Shown piece after piece: positions 1 through 9,031 of a DNA stretch of 64,000 nucleotides. A model generated the notes under the pieces. The model saw only the letters and a program-made list of their open reading frames with translations, ran no database searches and had not been told where the DNA came from. Position numbers and translations under genes: made by a program. Every line of letters starts with the position of its first letter. The stretch's first letter is position 1. Source of the DNA: Corallococcus carmarthensis (lineage in GTDB: Bacteria > Myxococcota > Myxococcia > Myxococcales > Myxococcaceae); NCBI RefSeq assembly GCF_003611695.1, contig NZ_RAWE01000021.1, positions 1 to 64,000 of the forward strand, written 5' to 3'.

Positions 1-2
1 GG

Positions 3-866
3 GTGGGGGTGTACATCGGCAACTCGGTGGCGCGGCCGGTGGCGCGGCTGTCGGAGGGCGCGGCGCGGCTGGCGCGCGGGGACCTGGACGTGCGCATCCC
101 GGAGGATGACCCGGGGGAGCTGGGGCACCTGGCCGCGCAGTTGAACCGCATGACGGTGGCGCTGCGGGAACACCAGGCGCGGCTGGTGCAGCACGAGAAG
201 CTGGCGGGCATTGGCCGGCTGGCGGCGGGCGTGGCGCACGAAATCAACAACCCGTTGGGCGTCATCCTCGGGTACGTGCGGCTGTTGCAGCGGCGGGCGG
301 AGGGCGCGCTCGCGGAGGACCTGCGCGTGGTGGAGGAGGAGGCGGTGCGCTGCCAGGACATCGTGGAGGGACTGCTGGACCTGGCGCGTCCGGGGCGCGG
401 ACCGCTGGAGCCGGTGCCGCTGCGCGACGCGTGCGAGGAGGTCGTCTCCCGCCTGCGCGAGTCCACGCGCGTGGGGCCCCAGGTGTCGGTCGCGGTGCTC
501 GGGGAGGGCACCGCGTGGGCACAGGCGCCCCGGCTGCGGCAGGTGCTGCTCAACCTGGTGAAGAACGCGGCGGAGGCGGCGGGCGAGGGCGGACGCGTGG
601 AGGTGCGCATCGCGGTGGACGCGGAGGGAGCGTCGCGCGTGGCGGTGTCGGACTCCGGGCCCGGGGTGACGGCGGAGGCGCGGGCGCGGCTGTTCGAGCC
701 CTTCTTCACGACGAAGCTCTCCGGCACGGGGCTGGGGCTCGCGGTGAGCCAGGCCATCGCGGAGGCGCACGGAGGCCGCATCGACGTGGACACGGGGCCC
801 CTGGGCGGCGCGCGCTTCACGCTGTCGCTGCCCGCGCCGTCGCATGAACAGGAGGCGGCGGCATGA
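3..866 (+). CDS. Sensor histidine kinase, 3' part (cut by left window edge)
   Basis: The reading frame is open to the left edge, so the sensor domain is missing. What remains is the end of a membrane segment, a HAMP domain (about residues 8-58 of the fragment, LSEGAARLARGDLDVRI), a HisKA dimerisation domain with phospho-accepting His79 in GVAHEINNPLG, and a HATPase domain with an N box (NLVKNAAEA), G1 (DSGPGV) and G2 (GTGLGLAVS). The AHEINNPL type of H box is common in NtrB-like kinases. Its TGA overlaps the ATG of the next gene by 4 nt, so it almost certainly phosphorylates the sigma54 activator encoded there. The stimulus cannot be deduced from this fragment. Confidence 0.95.
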   Translation: MGVYIGNSVARPVARLSEGAARLARGDLDVRIPEDDPGELGHLAAQLNRMTVALREHQARLVQHEKLAGIGRLAAGVAHEINNPLGVILGYVRLLQRRAEGALAEDLRVVEEEAVRCQDIVEGLLDLARPGRGPLEPVPLRDACEEVVSRLRESTRVGPQVSVAVLGEGTAWAQAPRLRQVLLNLVKNAAEAAGEGGRVEVRIAVDAEGASRVAVSDSGPGVTAEARARLFEPFFTTKLSGTGLGLAVSQAIAEAHGGRIDVDTGPLGGARFTLSLPAPSHEQEAAA

Positions 867-2344
867 GCGACGTGAAGCAGACGCCCGAAGCGCGCGAGAT
901 GGAAACCGGCGCCCACGACCTGCGCGGCGGGAAGCCGCTGCCCGATGCGCGCCCCTCGGTCCTCGTCGTGGACGACAAGGAGAACATGCTCAAGCTGTTC
1001 GCGCGCATCCTGGGCGACGCGTACGCGGTGACGACCGCGCCCGACGGTGTCCAGGCCCTGGCCCTGCTCTCCGCGCGCACGTTCGACGTGGTCGTCAGTG
1101 ACATCCAGATGCCGGGCGCGGACGGCTTCGCGGTGCTGCGCGAGGTGAAGCGGCGCGCGCCGGACACGGAGGTCGTGCTCGTCACCGCCTACGCGAGCAT
1201 TCCCAAGGCCGTGGAGGCCATCAAGGAAGGCGCGTACGACTACCTGTCCAAGCCCTTCGACCCGGACGAGGTGGCCCTGGTCGTCGCCCGCGCCCTGGAG
1301 CGCCAGCGCCAGCGCCGTGATGCACAAGGGCTCGCCGCCCGCGTGGCGCGCATGCCCGACTTCCACGGCCTGCGCGGCACCAGCCCCGCGCTCCAGAAGA
1401 CGCACGCGCTGCTCGCGCAGGTGGCCTCCCGCGACCTCACCGTGGTGCTCACCGGCGAGACGGGCACCGGCAAGGAGCTGGCCGCCCGCGCGCTGCACCG
1501 CGAGAGCCCGCGCCGCGACCGGCCCTTCGTCGCGGTGAACTGCGGCGCGCTGCCGGCGGAGCTCGTGGAGAGCGAGCTCTTCGGCCACGCGAAGGGCGCC
1601 TTCACCGGCGCGACCGGCGCGAAGACCGGCCTCTTCGAGGAGGCCCACGGCGGCACGCTCTTCCTGGACGAAGTGGGGGACCTGCCCCTGCCCGTGCAGG
1701 TGAAGCTCAACCGCGCGCTCCAGGAGAAGGAGATCCGCCGCGTGGGCACCACCACGCCGGTGACGGTGGACGTGCGCGTGGTCGCGGCGACGCACCGGGA
1801 CCTCGCGGCGGAGGTGGCGCGGGGTCGCTTCCGCGAGGACCTCTACTACCGGCTGGACGGCATGACGGTGCGCATGCCCGCCCTGCGCGAGCGCCGCGAG
1901 GACATCCCGCTGCTCGCCATGCACTTCCTCGCCGCGGCGAACCGGCCGGAGCTGGAGGGCTTCACGCCCCAGTCCCTCCAGGCGCTCACCGCCGCGCCGT
2001 GGCCCGGCAACGTGCGGCAGCTCCAGAACGCGGTGGCGCGCGCGGTGGCGGTGGCGGCGGGCCCCCGCATCACCCCGGAGGACCTGCCGCCCGAGCTCAG
2101 CGCTCCACGTGCCCCCGCGGCCCCGGGACCGCTGCCGGCGGAGGCACTGGCGAAGCAGCCCTACCGCGAGGCGGTGGACCGCGTGCGCGACGCCGTGTCG
2201 CGCGACTACCTCACCGCGCTGATGCAGGAGTTCTCCGGCAACGTCACCCACGCGGCCGAGCGCGCGGGCATGGAGCGCGAAAGCCTGCACCGCCTGCTCA
2301 AGCGCTACGGCGTCCGCACGGAGGACTTCAAGCGCGGGGACTGA
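863..2344 (+). CDS. NtrC-family sigma54-dependent response regulator
   Basis: 493 aa. The order is receiver domain (about 32-150, phospho-acceptor Asp80 in VVVSDIQMPG, conserved Lys in YLSKPF), AAA+ sigma54-interaction domain (about 170-400; Walker A GETGTGKE, the sigma54 loop GAFTGA, Walker B GTLFLDEVGD), and a Fis-type helix-turn-helix at the C-terminus (GNVTHAAERAGMERESLHRL). This is a complete enhancer-binding protein that should activate sigma54 promoters when phosphorylated. It is translationally coupled (ATGA overlap) to the upstream kinase gene. An N-terminal extension of about 30 residues precedes the receiver domain. Target genes are unknown; a sigma54-like promoter lies at amtB in this window, but nothing links the two. 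Confidence 0.97.
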   Translation: MSDVKQTPEAREMETGAHDLRGGKPLPDARPSVLVVDDKENMLKLFARILGDAYAVTTAPDGVQALALLSARTFDVVVSDIQMPGADGFAVLREVKRRAPDTEVVLVTAYASIPKAVEAIKEGAYDYLSKPFDPDEVALVVARALERQRQRRDAQGLAARVARMPDFHGLRGTSPALQKTHALLAQVASRDLTVVLTGETGTGKELAARALHRESPRRDRPFVAVNCGALPAELVESELFGHAKGAFTGATGAKTGLFEEAHGGTLFLDEVGDLPLPVQVKLNRALQEKEIRRVGTTTPVTVDVRVVAATHRDLAAEVARGRFREDLYYRLDGMTVRMPALRERREDIPLLAMHFLAAANRPELEGFTPQSLQALTAAPWPGNVRQLQNAVARAVAVAAGPRITPEDLPPELSAPRAPAAPGPLPAEALAKQPYREAVDRVRDAVSRDYLTALMQEFSGNVTHAAERAGMERESLHRLLKRYGVRTEDFKRGD

Positions 2345-2347
2345 GGC

Positions 2348-2812
2348 CTAGCGGGGCTCGTGCTGCGAGAGCACCTTGTCCAGCGCCTCCGCCTGCGCGC
2401 GAACGTCCGCGTCGGTGTCCTTCATCGCCTTGGCGGCGTGCGTCCGGGCCTTGGCGGCCTCCGTCTTCGCCAGCGCCATGGCCATACACAGGTTCGCCTT
2501 CGGGTGGTCCGGAGCCGCCGCCAGCGCGGGCTTCAGGACGGCCGCGGCCTGATCATCCTCCTGCTTCTCCAGGTGGAACATGGCCAGGACACAGGCCGGC
2601 TCCACCGCGGAGGGCTGCTGCTTCAGCGCCTCCTGCAGGAGCTCCGTGGCGAAGCCGCGCTGGCCGTGCCCGTCCATCGCGAACGCCATGGCGTGGAGCT
2701 CTTCCACGGTGGCGTCCCCCTGCTTCTTCGCCTGCTCCACCAGACGCTGCGCGTTCTCGAAGTTGCCAGCGCGCAGTTCCTTGATTCCTTCGGAATACAG
2801 GTAGTTTCCCAC
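2348..2812 (-). CDS. Small tetratricopeptide-repeat protein
   Basis: The frame is open much further upstream, but that part reads as low-complexity shadow sequence. The start chosen is GTG at 2812, preceded by a perfect GGAGG five bases upstream, giving 154 aa (VGNYLYSEGIKELRAG...). The protein is all-helical with TPR-like units: GIKELRAGNFENAQRLVEQA, then AMAFAMDGHGQRGFATELLQEAL, VLAMFHLEKQEDDQAAAVL and a final helix pair ending in KVLSQHEPR. It has no signal peptide, so it is probably cytosolic and acts in protein-protein contacts. It is convergent with the NtrC-type gene (stop codons 3 nt apart) and divergent from the PLA2-like gene. No specific partner can be named. Confidence 0.75.
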   Translation of the reverse strand: MGNYLYSEGIKELRAGNFENAQRLVEQAKKQGDATVEELHAMAFAMDGHGQRGFATELLQEALKQQPSAVEPACVLAMFHLEKQEDDQAAAVLKPALAAAPDHPKANLCMAMALAKTEAAKARTHAAKAMKDTDADVRAQAEALDKVLSQHEPR

Positions 2813-2932
2813 GGTGTCCTCCAGTGCACCACGCGGTGCGTTGCACGCATTCTGCGCGACTTTGGGCGGGGGGCCGCAACTTTGGGGAGGCGGTTTCCGA
2901 AAAATCGAGAAGACTTCTCCCCCAGGCCCCCC

Positions 2933-3511
2933 ATGATCATCCGCAACACGCCCGTCCGCCAGCCGCTGACCTCCGGTACGGAGTCCACCGCCGCGCGTCC
3001 CGCCCCCACCGCGCGCAACGTGGTGAAGGACTCCTTCTCCTCCGGTGGCGCCGCCGCCGCCCAGCGCACGGGCGCCGTCACGGGCGCCCCCCCGGGCGAC
3101 CACGGCAAGCTGATGAGCGAGTACCTCACCGGCGCGCGCCCGCCCCCGGCGGACTTCGAGCAGGTCATGGGCTACAAGCCCTACGCCATCCAGACGCCGC
3201 ACGGCCAGCGCATGCAGGATCCGCTCGGCTACGCCTCCGTCCCCGGCAAGATTGGCCCGGACAAGGAGTTCGACCCGGCGGCCAAGACGCACGACTACGG
3301 CTACGACCTGCTGCGTTACTACGACCGCAAGGGCACGCCGCTGAAGCCGGAGGCCCGCAAGGCCGCGGACGCGCAGTTCCGCAAGGACATGTTCGACTAC
3401 GCGAACGACCAGAAGGGCACGATGGCCAAGTTCAAGTACCGCGCGTGGGCACAGATCTACGCCACCGCGGTGGAGCTGAACTCGCGCGTGCAGGGCTACG
3501 GCCCTCCGTAG
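2933..3511 (+). CDS. Prokaryotic phospholipase A2-like protein
   Basis: 192 aa. Residues 1-60 are low complexity and rich in Ala, Thr, Ser and Pro, with no hydrophobic signal sequence. The C-terminal half resembles the prokaryotic/fungal phospholipase A2 fold: a loop rich in Gly and Asp (about 100-118) runs into KTHDYGYDLLRYY, where His120-Asp121 match the catalytic HD pair of the HDxGY motif; a second helix, AQFRKDMFDYA, matches the family's xxFxxDMYxxC helix; and a third, AWAQIYATAVE, matches the final AxxYYxAV helix. Secreted members have disulphides; this protein has no cysteine. If catalytic it would release fatty acids from phospholipids in a Ca2+-dependent way. It ends 4 nt before the sigma factor start, so the two are probably cotranscribed. 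Start: ATG with only a weak RBS. Confidence 0.65.
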   Translation: MIIRNTPVRQPLTSGTESTAARPAPTARNVVKDSFSSGGAAAAQRTGAVTGAPPGDHGKLMSEYLTGARPPPADFEQVMGYKPYAIQTPHGQRMQDPLGYASVPGKIGPDKEFDPAAKTHDYGYDLLRYYDRKGTPLKPEARKAADAQFRKDMFDYANDQKGTMAKFKYRAWAQIYATAVELNSRVQGYGPP

Positions 3512-3515
3512 CCGC

Positions 3516-4094
3516 ATGGACGCTGCTGAAGGGCCAGACGCGGGGCTGCCCCCGGACCGCGAGGACGTGGTGGCGGCGCTCCTGGCCCATCAGCGCCGCT
3601 TCCTCGCCTTCGTGGAGCGGCGCGTGGGCAGCCGGGCCGTCGCGGAGGACCTCCTCCAGACGGCCTTCGCCCGCACCCTGGAGAAGGGCGGGGCGCTGAA
3701 GGACGGCGAGGGCGCGGTGGCGTGGTTCTACCGCCTCTTGCGCAACGCCCTCGTGGACCACCACCGCCGGCAGGCCGCGGAAGGACGCGCGCTGGAGGTG
3801 GAGGCCCGCGACGCGGACGCCGCCACCGGCGACCTGGAGCTCAAGGGCGCGGTGTGCGCGTGCCTCACGGACCTGCTGCCCACGCTCAAGCCCGAGTACG
3901 CGACGCTCGTGCGCCAGGTGGACCTGGAGGGGCGGGCGGTGCCGGACGTGGCGCGCGAGGTGGGCATCACGCCCAACAACGCGGGCGTGCGGCTGCACCG
4001 CGCGCGGCTCGCGCTCAAGCGTTCGCTGGAGCGGGGCTGCGGCGCGTGCGCGGCGCACGGCTGCCTGGACTGCTCCTGCAAGCCCCGCCGCTGA
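3516..4094 (+). CDS. ECF sigma factor with Cys-rich C-terminal domain, CorE-like (ECF44 type)
   Basis: 192 aa. Region 2 is at about 22-92 (AEDLLQTAFARTLE, AWFYRLLRNALVDHHRR) and region 4 at about 118-172 (YATLVRQVDLEGRAVPDVA, ITPNNAGVRLHRARLAL). Two metal-binding signatures mark it as CorE-like: a CXC in the linker (Cys114, Cys116) and a C-terminal cluster Cys175, 178, 183, 186, 188 (CGACAAHGCLDCSC). In Myxococcus xanthus CorE this architecture makes the sigma factor itself the copper sensor, with no anti-sigma; the related CorE2 responds to Cd/Zn. No anti-sigma gene is adjacent here. A Cu+ ATPase and a copper-storage-type protein lie 2.4-5 kb downstream and are plausible targets. Metal specificity cannot be fixed from sequence. 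Confidence 0.85.
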   Translation: MDAAEGPDAGLPPDREDVVAALLAHQRRFLAFVERRVGSRAVAEDLLQTAFARTLEKGGALKDGEGAVAWFYRLLRNALVDHHRRQAAEGRALEVEARDADAATGDLELKGAVCACLTDLLPTLKPEYATLVRQVDLEGRAVPDVAREVGITPNNAGVRLHRARLALKRSLERGCGACAAHGCLDCSCKPRR

Positions 4095-4104
4095 GGCGGA
4101 CCGC

Positions 4105-6159
4105 TCAGGGGCAGGTCGCCGCGTCGTCGTTCATGTCGATGTTCACGCCCGTCACCGGGTCGCCCGTGAACACGCCCGCCGCGAGCGCGGTGGCCCGGCA
4201 CGTGGGCAGCTTCGGGTTGTCCACGACGACGAAGGCCAGCGACACGCGCGAAAGCTCCGTCAGGCCGAAGCCCGTGAGCGCCGCGTTGCCCTGGAGGCTG
4301 AGGAAGTCCACCTCGCGCAGCAGCGCCAGTCCGCCCAGGTCCGGCAGCGCCGCGTTCCCCAGCACCTCCAGGGTGGTCAGCCGGGTCAACCGGTCGAGGC
4401 CCTCCAGGGACGTCAGCGCGGGGTTGCCCACGGCGGCCACCGTGGCCGCGCTGCGCAGGAAGGGCAGGTGGTGCACGCGCTGGAGCTTCTCGTTGTACTT
4501 CACGGAGAAGGACTCGGTCACCTGCTCCAGCGCGGGCATGTCCCCCACGCTCAAGAGCTCCTTGTTGCCCTGGATGTGGATGCGGCCCGCGTAGGAGAGC
4601 CGGTCGAGCCCCGCCGTGTCCGGCAGCCGGGGGTTGCTGACGATGACCAGCGCGCCCACGGAGGCGAGCCGGCCCAGCGGGTGGAGACGATCCATCACTG
4701 CGTTCTCGCGCAGCTCCAGGGTGCCGCCCACGTCGGTCAACTGATCCAGACCGGAGGGGGCCGGCATCGCGGAGTTGTTCGCCAGGCGCACCTCGCCGTG
4801 GACCTGGGACAGGTTCACGAAGGGCGTCCGGTCCAGCCGGAGATGGTCCTCGATGATCAGCGACCCGAGGAGCACGGTGACATGGGGCAGCAGGCCGGGA
4901 TTCACCAGCGCGTTGTTCGCGCGCAGGGAGATGCTGTCGCGAGGCTGCACCGCCGCCAGCCCCTCCAGCGTGGGGAGCATGGGGTTGTCCTCCACGAGCA
5001 GGCTGCGCTCGACCCACACCAGGGCGTCCGAGGCCGTGCCCAGCGTCAGCGAATCCAGCCGGGCGTTGGAATACACCGCCGCGTCGCCGCCCACGAAGCG
5101 CAGGCCGGGCAGGGACAGGCGCCGCAGGCTGGCGTTGCCCCGCGCCGTGAGGCTCCCCTCGATGACCGCCAGGGAGGGGAGGGAGGCATCCGCGAGCGTG
5201 GGCGCGGAGATGATCAGCTCGCCCCTCAGGTGGGTGACGCCTTCGAGCGCGACCAGGTCCACGGCGCTGGCCACCACGAAGGTCCCGTCATGCACCCGGG
5301 CGCCCTGACACACGTACAGGGTGGACGCGAAGCCGCCTTTGTCCAGCTCCCCATCGCGGTCCCGGTCCTGGATGGTGTCCACGCGGGTGCCACCCCGGGC
5401 GCAGTTCGGCCCCGCGGGCTCGCCATCGTGGTAGACCTTCAGGTCCGAAGGTTCCAGGCCGCAGGCGTAGGCAGTGGCTTCGACCTCCGACATCGCGAGC
5501 GCGGTGTCGCCGTTCAGGTCGAGCCCCGCCTCCACCGCGGTGCCGCCGCTGTCGTCGCCGTCGCACGGCGCGGTGAAGGCCGGAAGCGAGCGCAGGCGGG
5601 ACAGGACGGGGGCCGGCTCGTCGCAGGCGTACACCTCCCGCGAAATCTCCTCGTCCTCCAGCAGCCCGTTGCCGTTGGCGTCATGGCCGGCGTGTGACAC
5701 CTGTCCGCCCAGGGGACACTCTGGCGTGCCCGGGGCCACGGGCCGCACGCGCAGGAGCACGTTGGCGACCGAGGTGGCGCAGACGAAGTCGGTGAGCGTC
5801 ACCTCCGCGTCGTCGAGCTGTCCGTTGCCGTCCCTGTCCAGGCCGGACAGCACCGCCATTCCGCCCAGCGTGCAGTTCTCACCGTGGGGCTCGGCCTGCG
5901 TGCGGGTGCGGACCTTGGGGATGGCGGCGTCGCAGACGTAGTCGGTGGCGGTGACCTCCGAGTCGTCCAGCTCCCCGTCGCGGTCCAGGTCCAGGCCGGA
6001 CAGCACCGCCTCCCCGCCGAACTCACAGTGCTCGCCATGAGGCTCTGGACGGACCCGGATCTTCGCGTCGCGCCGGCTGATGTCCGACAGGTCGATGGCA
6101 TCACAGCCGCCGGCGAGGAGGGCCAGCACCGCCCCCCACGTCCCCCACATGCGTCGCAT
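4105..6159 (-). CDS. Lipoprotein with five DUF7151-like repeats and a leucine-rich L-domain-like region
   Basis: 684 aa from ATG 6159 (MRRMWGTWGAVLALLAGGC; lipobox LAGGC, Cys19), with GAGAGGG upstream as RBS. Residues about 28-275 hold five imperfect repeats of about 48 aa of the form RxRPEPHGEHCxxGG..xxGLDxDxDGxLDDxEVTxTxYVC. Each has two Cys and an acidic DxDxDGxLD loop that looks able to bind Ca2+. Residues about 285-684 are irregular leucine-rich units (LRGELIISAPTLADASLPSL, LTARGNASLRRLSLPGLRF, LERLTRLTTLEVLGNAALPDL-like turns) recalling receptor-L-domain/right-handed solenoids. It is probably anchored on the outer membrane and used for binding or adhesion. Convergent with the CorE-like gene and divergent from the copper ATPase gene; no evidence ties it to copper. 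Confidence 0.8.
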   Translation of the reverse strand: MRRMWGTWGAVLALLAGGCDAIDLSDISRRDAKIRVRPEPHGEHCEFGGEAVLSGLDLDRDGELDDSEVTATDYVCDAAIPKVRTRTQAEPHGENCTLGGMAVLSGLDRDGNGQLDDAEVTLTDFVCATSVANVLLRVRPVAPGTPECPLGGQVSHAGHDANGNGLLEDEEISREVYACDEPAPVLSRLRSLPAFTAPCDGDDSGGTAVEAGLDLNGDTALAMSEVEATAYACGLEPSDLKVYHDGEPAGPNCARGGTRVDTIQDRDRDGELDKGGFASTLYVCQGARVHDGTFVVASAVDLVALEGVTHLRGELIISAPTLADASLPSLAVIEGSLTARGNASLRRLSLPGLRFVGGDAAVYSNARLDSLTLGTASDALVWVERSLLVEDNPMLPTLEGLAAVQPRDSISLRANNALVNPGLLPHVTVLLGSLIIEDHLRLDRTPFVNLSQVHGEVRLANNSAMPAPSGLDQLTDVGGTLELRENAVMDRLHPLGRLASVGALVIVSNPRLPDTAGLDRLSYAGRIHIQGNKELLSVGDMPALEQVTESFSVKYNEKLQRVHHLPFLRSAATVAAVGNPALTSLEGLDRLTRLTTLEVLGNAALPDLGGLALLREVDFLSLQGNAALTGFGLTELSRVSLAFVVVDNPKLPTCRATALAAGVFTGDPVTGVNIDMNDDAATCP

Positions 6160-6460
6160 TCGATGCCCTCTCTGGTCGGGCCCCGACCTTGCTCCCCTGG
6201 CCATACGGAGCGAGGGGATTTTCCAGGCTGTTTCGCGGAGCATCCCATGCGGCCGGACGCGCAAGCCCCTGGAACTCCAGGCTGCCAGTGCCGCCTCCTA
6301 CCGGAAAAGGCCCCTCGCGGACAAACCCCCGGGCCCGCCTGGTGCCCCGCCTTCCAGTGGAAGGAGCGCGGGCGGCTCAGGGGGCGCCGGGAGGGGGGAT
6401 GACGCATGTGTGTAAGAGCGCGCCGGGTGCCGCGTTGGCCCGGGGAAAGGAGGCTCCACC
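6160..6460. other. Divergent intergenic region between repeat lipoprotein and copper ATPase genes
   Basis: About 300 nt with no coding signal. It must hold the promoters of both divergent genes. Visible structure: a perfect 6-bp inverted repeat with 3-nt loop at 6350-6364 (CCTTCC AGT GGAAGG), 97 nt upstream of the ATPase start, and a strong RBS (AAAGGAGG) at 6447-6454. No convincing -35/-10 pair for sigma70 stands out. The recognition sequence of CorE-like sigma factors is not known to me well enough to call a site. Confidence 0.5.
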
Positions 6461-8929
6461 ATGACGCATCCCCATCCGCATCCCCCTGTTCCGCCTTCAC
6501 CCCGGCCCCTGCCCGCTCCGGGCGGAGAAGGGCCGGCCGTCGACCCCGTGTGCGGCATGGAGGTGGACCCGCGAGCGCCCCGGGGCGGGAGCTGGGAGCA
6601 CGAGGGCCACACCTGGTTCTTCTGCGGTCCGAAGTGCCGCCAGCGCTTCCAGGCGGACCCCCGGCACTTCCTCCAGCCCCGGACGCCGCCACCGTCCGCC
6701 GCGCCGGGCGCCGTGTACGTGTGCCCCATGGATCCGGACGTGCGCCAGGACGCGCCAGGGGCCTGCCCGAAGTGCGGCATGGCGCTGGAACCCGAAGCGC
6801 CGCCCGCCCTCCAGACGCGCGTCGAATACACCTGCCCGATGCACCCGGAGGTGGTGCGCGACGGGCCCGGCACCTGCCCGAAGTGCGGCATGGCGCTGGA
6901 GCCGCGCACGGTGACGGTGGAGGAACCGCCGGATCCGGAGCTGCGTTCGATGACGCGAAGGTTCTGGGTGGGCCTGGCGTTGAGCGTGCCGCTGATGCTG
7001 CTGGGCATGTCGGACATGTTGCCGGTGCGGCGCGCGTTGTCGCCCTCGGCGCTCGTGTGGGCGCAGTTCGCGCTGGCGACGCCGGTGGTGCTGTGGGTGG
7101 GGGCGCCGTTCTTCCAACGGGGCTGGGCGTCGGTGCGCAACCGGCACCTGAACATGTTCACGCTCATCGCGCTGGGCGCGGGAGCGGCGTACGTCTTCAG
7201 CGTGGGGGCCACGCTGTTCCCGCACCTGCTGCCGCACGGCGCGCGCACGGGGCACGGCGGCACCGTGCCCGTGTACTACGAGGCCGCCGCCATCATCCTC
7301 ACGCTGGTGGCGCTGGGGCAGGTGTTGGAATTGCGCGCCCGCCACGCGACGTCTGGCGCGCTGCGGGCCCTCCTGTCACTGGCACCCGCCACGGCGAGGC
7401 GCATTGCTGACGACGGCCACGAGGAGGACGTGCCGCTGTCCCAGGTGCACCTGGGACAGCGCCTGCGCGTACGCCCCGGTGAGAAGGTGCCGGTGGACGG
7501 CGAGGTGCTGGAGGGCGCGAGCGCGGTGGATGAGTCGCTCGTCACCGGAGAGCCCGTGCCGGTGGAGAAGGGCCCGGGCGCGAAGGTGACGGGCGGCACG
7601 GTGAACGGCACCGGAACACTGGTGATGCGCGCGGAGCGCGTGGGCCAGGACACGCTGCTGTCGCGCATCGTCCAGCGCGTGGCCGAAGCGCAGCGCACGC
7701 GCGCGCCCATCCAGCGGCTGGCGGACCGCGTGGCCGGCGTCTTCGTGCCCGCGGTCATCGCGGTGGCGGTGGCGACGGCCGGGGTATGGGCAGTGTGGGG
7801 ACCGGAGCCGAGGCTCGCGCACGCGCTGGTGAACGCGGTGGCGGTGCTCATCATCGCCTGCCCGTGCGCGCTGGGCCTGGCCACGCCCATGTCCGTGATG
7901 GTGGGGACGGGGCAGGGCGCGCGCATGGGCGTGCTCATCCGCGACGCGGCGGCGCTGGAGCGGATGGCGGCGGTGGACACGCTGGTGGTGGACAAGACGG
8001 GCACGCTCACGGAGGGCAAACCGCGCCTCGTGACGGTGGAGCCCGCGCCGGGCGTGGACGCATCCGCGCTGTTGCGCCAGGCCGCGAGCCTGGAGCGTGG
8101 CAGCGAACACCCGCTGGCCGCCGCCGTGGCCGCGGGCGCAAGGGAGCGCGGCGTGGCCCCGGGAGGCGTGGAGGACTTCCAGGCCGTGCCAGGGCAGGGC
8201 GTCCGGGGCCGCGTGGACGGACGCGACGTCGCGCTGGGCAACGCGGCGCTGATGCGGAGCCTGGGCGTGGAGGTGGAGGCGCTGACGGAGCGCGCGGAGG
8301 CGCTGCGCCAGGAGGGCCAGACGGTGGTGCTGGTGTCGGTGGACGGCCGCGCGGCGGGGCTGCTGGGCGTGGAGGATCCGCTGAAGCCGTCCACGCCGGA
8401 GGCCCTGGCGCGGCTGCGGGACGAGGGCCTGCGCGTGGTGATGCTCACCGGTGACAGCCCGACGACGGCGCACGCGGTCGCGCGCAGGCTGGGCATCACG
8501 GAGGTCATCGCGGGCGTGCAGCCGGACGCGAAGGGTGACGCCGTGAAGGCGCTGCAAGCCCAGGGACGCGTGGTGGCCATGGCGGGCGACGGCGTGAACG
8601 ACGCCCCGGCGCTGGCGCGGGCGGACGTGGGCATCGCCATGGGGACGGGCACGGACATCGCCATGGAGAGCGCGGGCGTGACGCTGGTGAAGGGCGACCT
8701 GCGAGGCATCGCGCGGGCGCGTGGGTTGAGCCAGGCCGTGCTGCGCAACATCCGGCAGAACCTCTTCTTCGCCTTCGTCTACAACCTGCTGGGCGTGCCG
8801 CTGGCGGCGGGCGTGCTGTACCCCGTCCTCGGGTTGCTCCTGAGCCCGCTGTTCGCGAGCGCGGCGATGAGCCTCTCGTCGGTGTCCGTCATCGGCAACG
8901 CCCTGCGGTTGCGGCGGCTGAAGTTCTAG
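6461..8929 (+). CDS. Copper-translocating P1B-type ATPase (YHS and two HMBD domains)
   Basis: 822 aa. The N-terminus is His/Pro rich, followed by a YHS domain (about 26-75; [18 protein letters not shown]), then two short heavy-metal-binding domains (about 86-112 and 122-148), each YxCPMxP...[10 protein letters not shown]. The ATPase core has the transmembrane CPC (467-469, [11 protein letters not shown]), phosphorylated Asp511 (DKTGTLTEG), the SEHPL nucleotide motif and the hinge GDGVNDAP (Asp710). The C-terminal helices carry FVYNLLGVP and [10 protein letters not shown], the YN and MxxSS-type residues of Cu+ exporters. It should pump Cu+ out of the cytoplasm. An AAAGGAGG RBS lies before ATG 6461. 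It is followed by a copper-storage-type protein gene and is likely controlled by copper, perhaps through the CorE-like sigma factor nearby. Confidence 0.95.
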   Translation: MTHPHPHPPVPPSPRPLPAPGGEGPAVDPVCGMEVDPRAPRGGSWEHEGHTWFFCGPKCRQRFQADPRHFLQPRTPPPSAAPGAVYVCPMDPDVRQDAPGACPKCGMALEPEAPPALQTRVEYTCPMHPEVVRDGPGTCPKCGMALEPRTVTVEEPPDPELRSMTRRFWVGLALSVPLMLLGMSDMLPVRRALSPSALVWAQFALATPVVLWVGAPFFQRGWASVRNRHLNMFTLIALGAGAAYVFSVGATLFPHLLPHGARTGHGGTVPVYYEAAAIILTLVALGQVLELRARHATSGALRALLSLAPATARRIADDGHEEDVPLSQVHLGQRLRVRPGEKVPVDGEVLEGASAVDESLVTGEPVPVEKGPGAKVTGGTVNGTGTLVMRAERVGQDTLLSRIVQRVAEAQRTRAPIQRLADRVAGVFVPAVIAVAVATAGVWAVWGPEPRLAHALVNAVAVLIIACPCALGLATPMSVMVGTGQGARMGVLIRDAAALERMAAVDTLVVDKTGTLTEGKPRLVTVEPAPGVDASALLRQAASLERGSEHPLAAAVAAGARERGVAPGGVEDFQAVPGQGVRGRVDGRDVALGNAALMRSLGVEVEALTERAEALRQEGQTVVLVSVDGRAAGLLGVEDPLKPSTPEALARLRDEGLRVVMLTGDSPTTAHAVARRLGITEVIAGVQPDAKGDAVKALQAQGRVVAMAGDGVNDAPALARADVGIAMGTGTDIAMESAGVTLVKGDLRGIARARGLSQAVLRNIRQNLFFAFVYNLLGVPLAAGVLYPVLGLLLSPLFASAAMSLSSVSVIGNALRLRRLKF

Positions 8930-9031
8930 TCCGGGGCTGTCGGCCAGCCGTCCGTGGGGGGCGGGATGGTGGCGGACCGGCGCGTGTCCACCATGAGGCC
9001 CGAAGTCCGATGGCTTGAAAGGAAACCCACC

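Noticed and set aside
2813-3517. Upstream extension of the small TPR protein, opposite the PLA2-like gene
   Set aside because: The extension lacks TPR pattern, overlaps the PLA2-like gene, and an ideal GGAGG-GTG start at 2812 explains the real 5' end.
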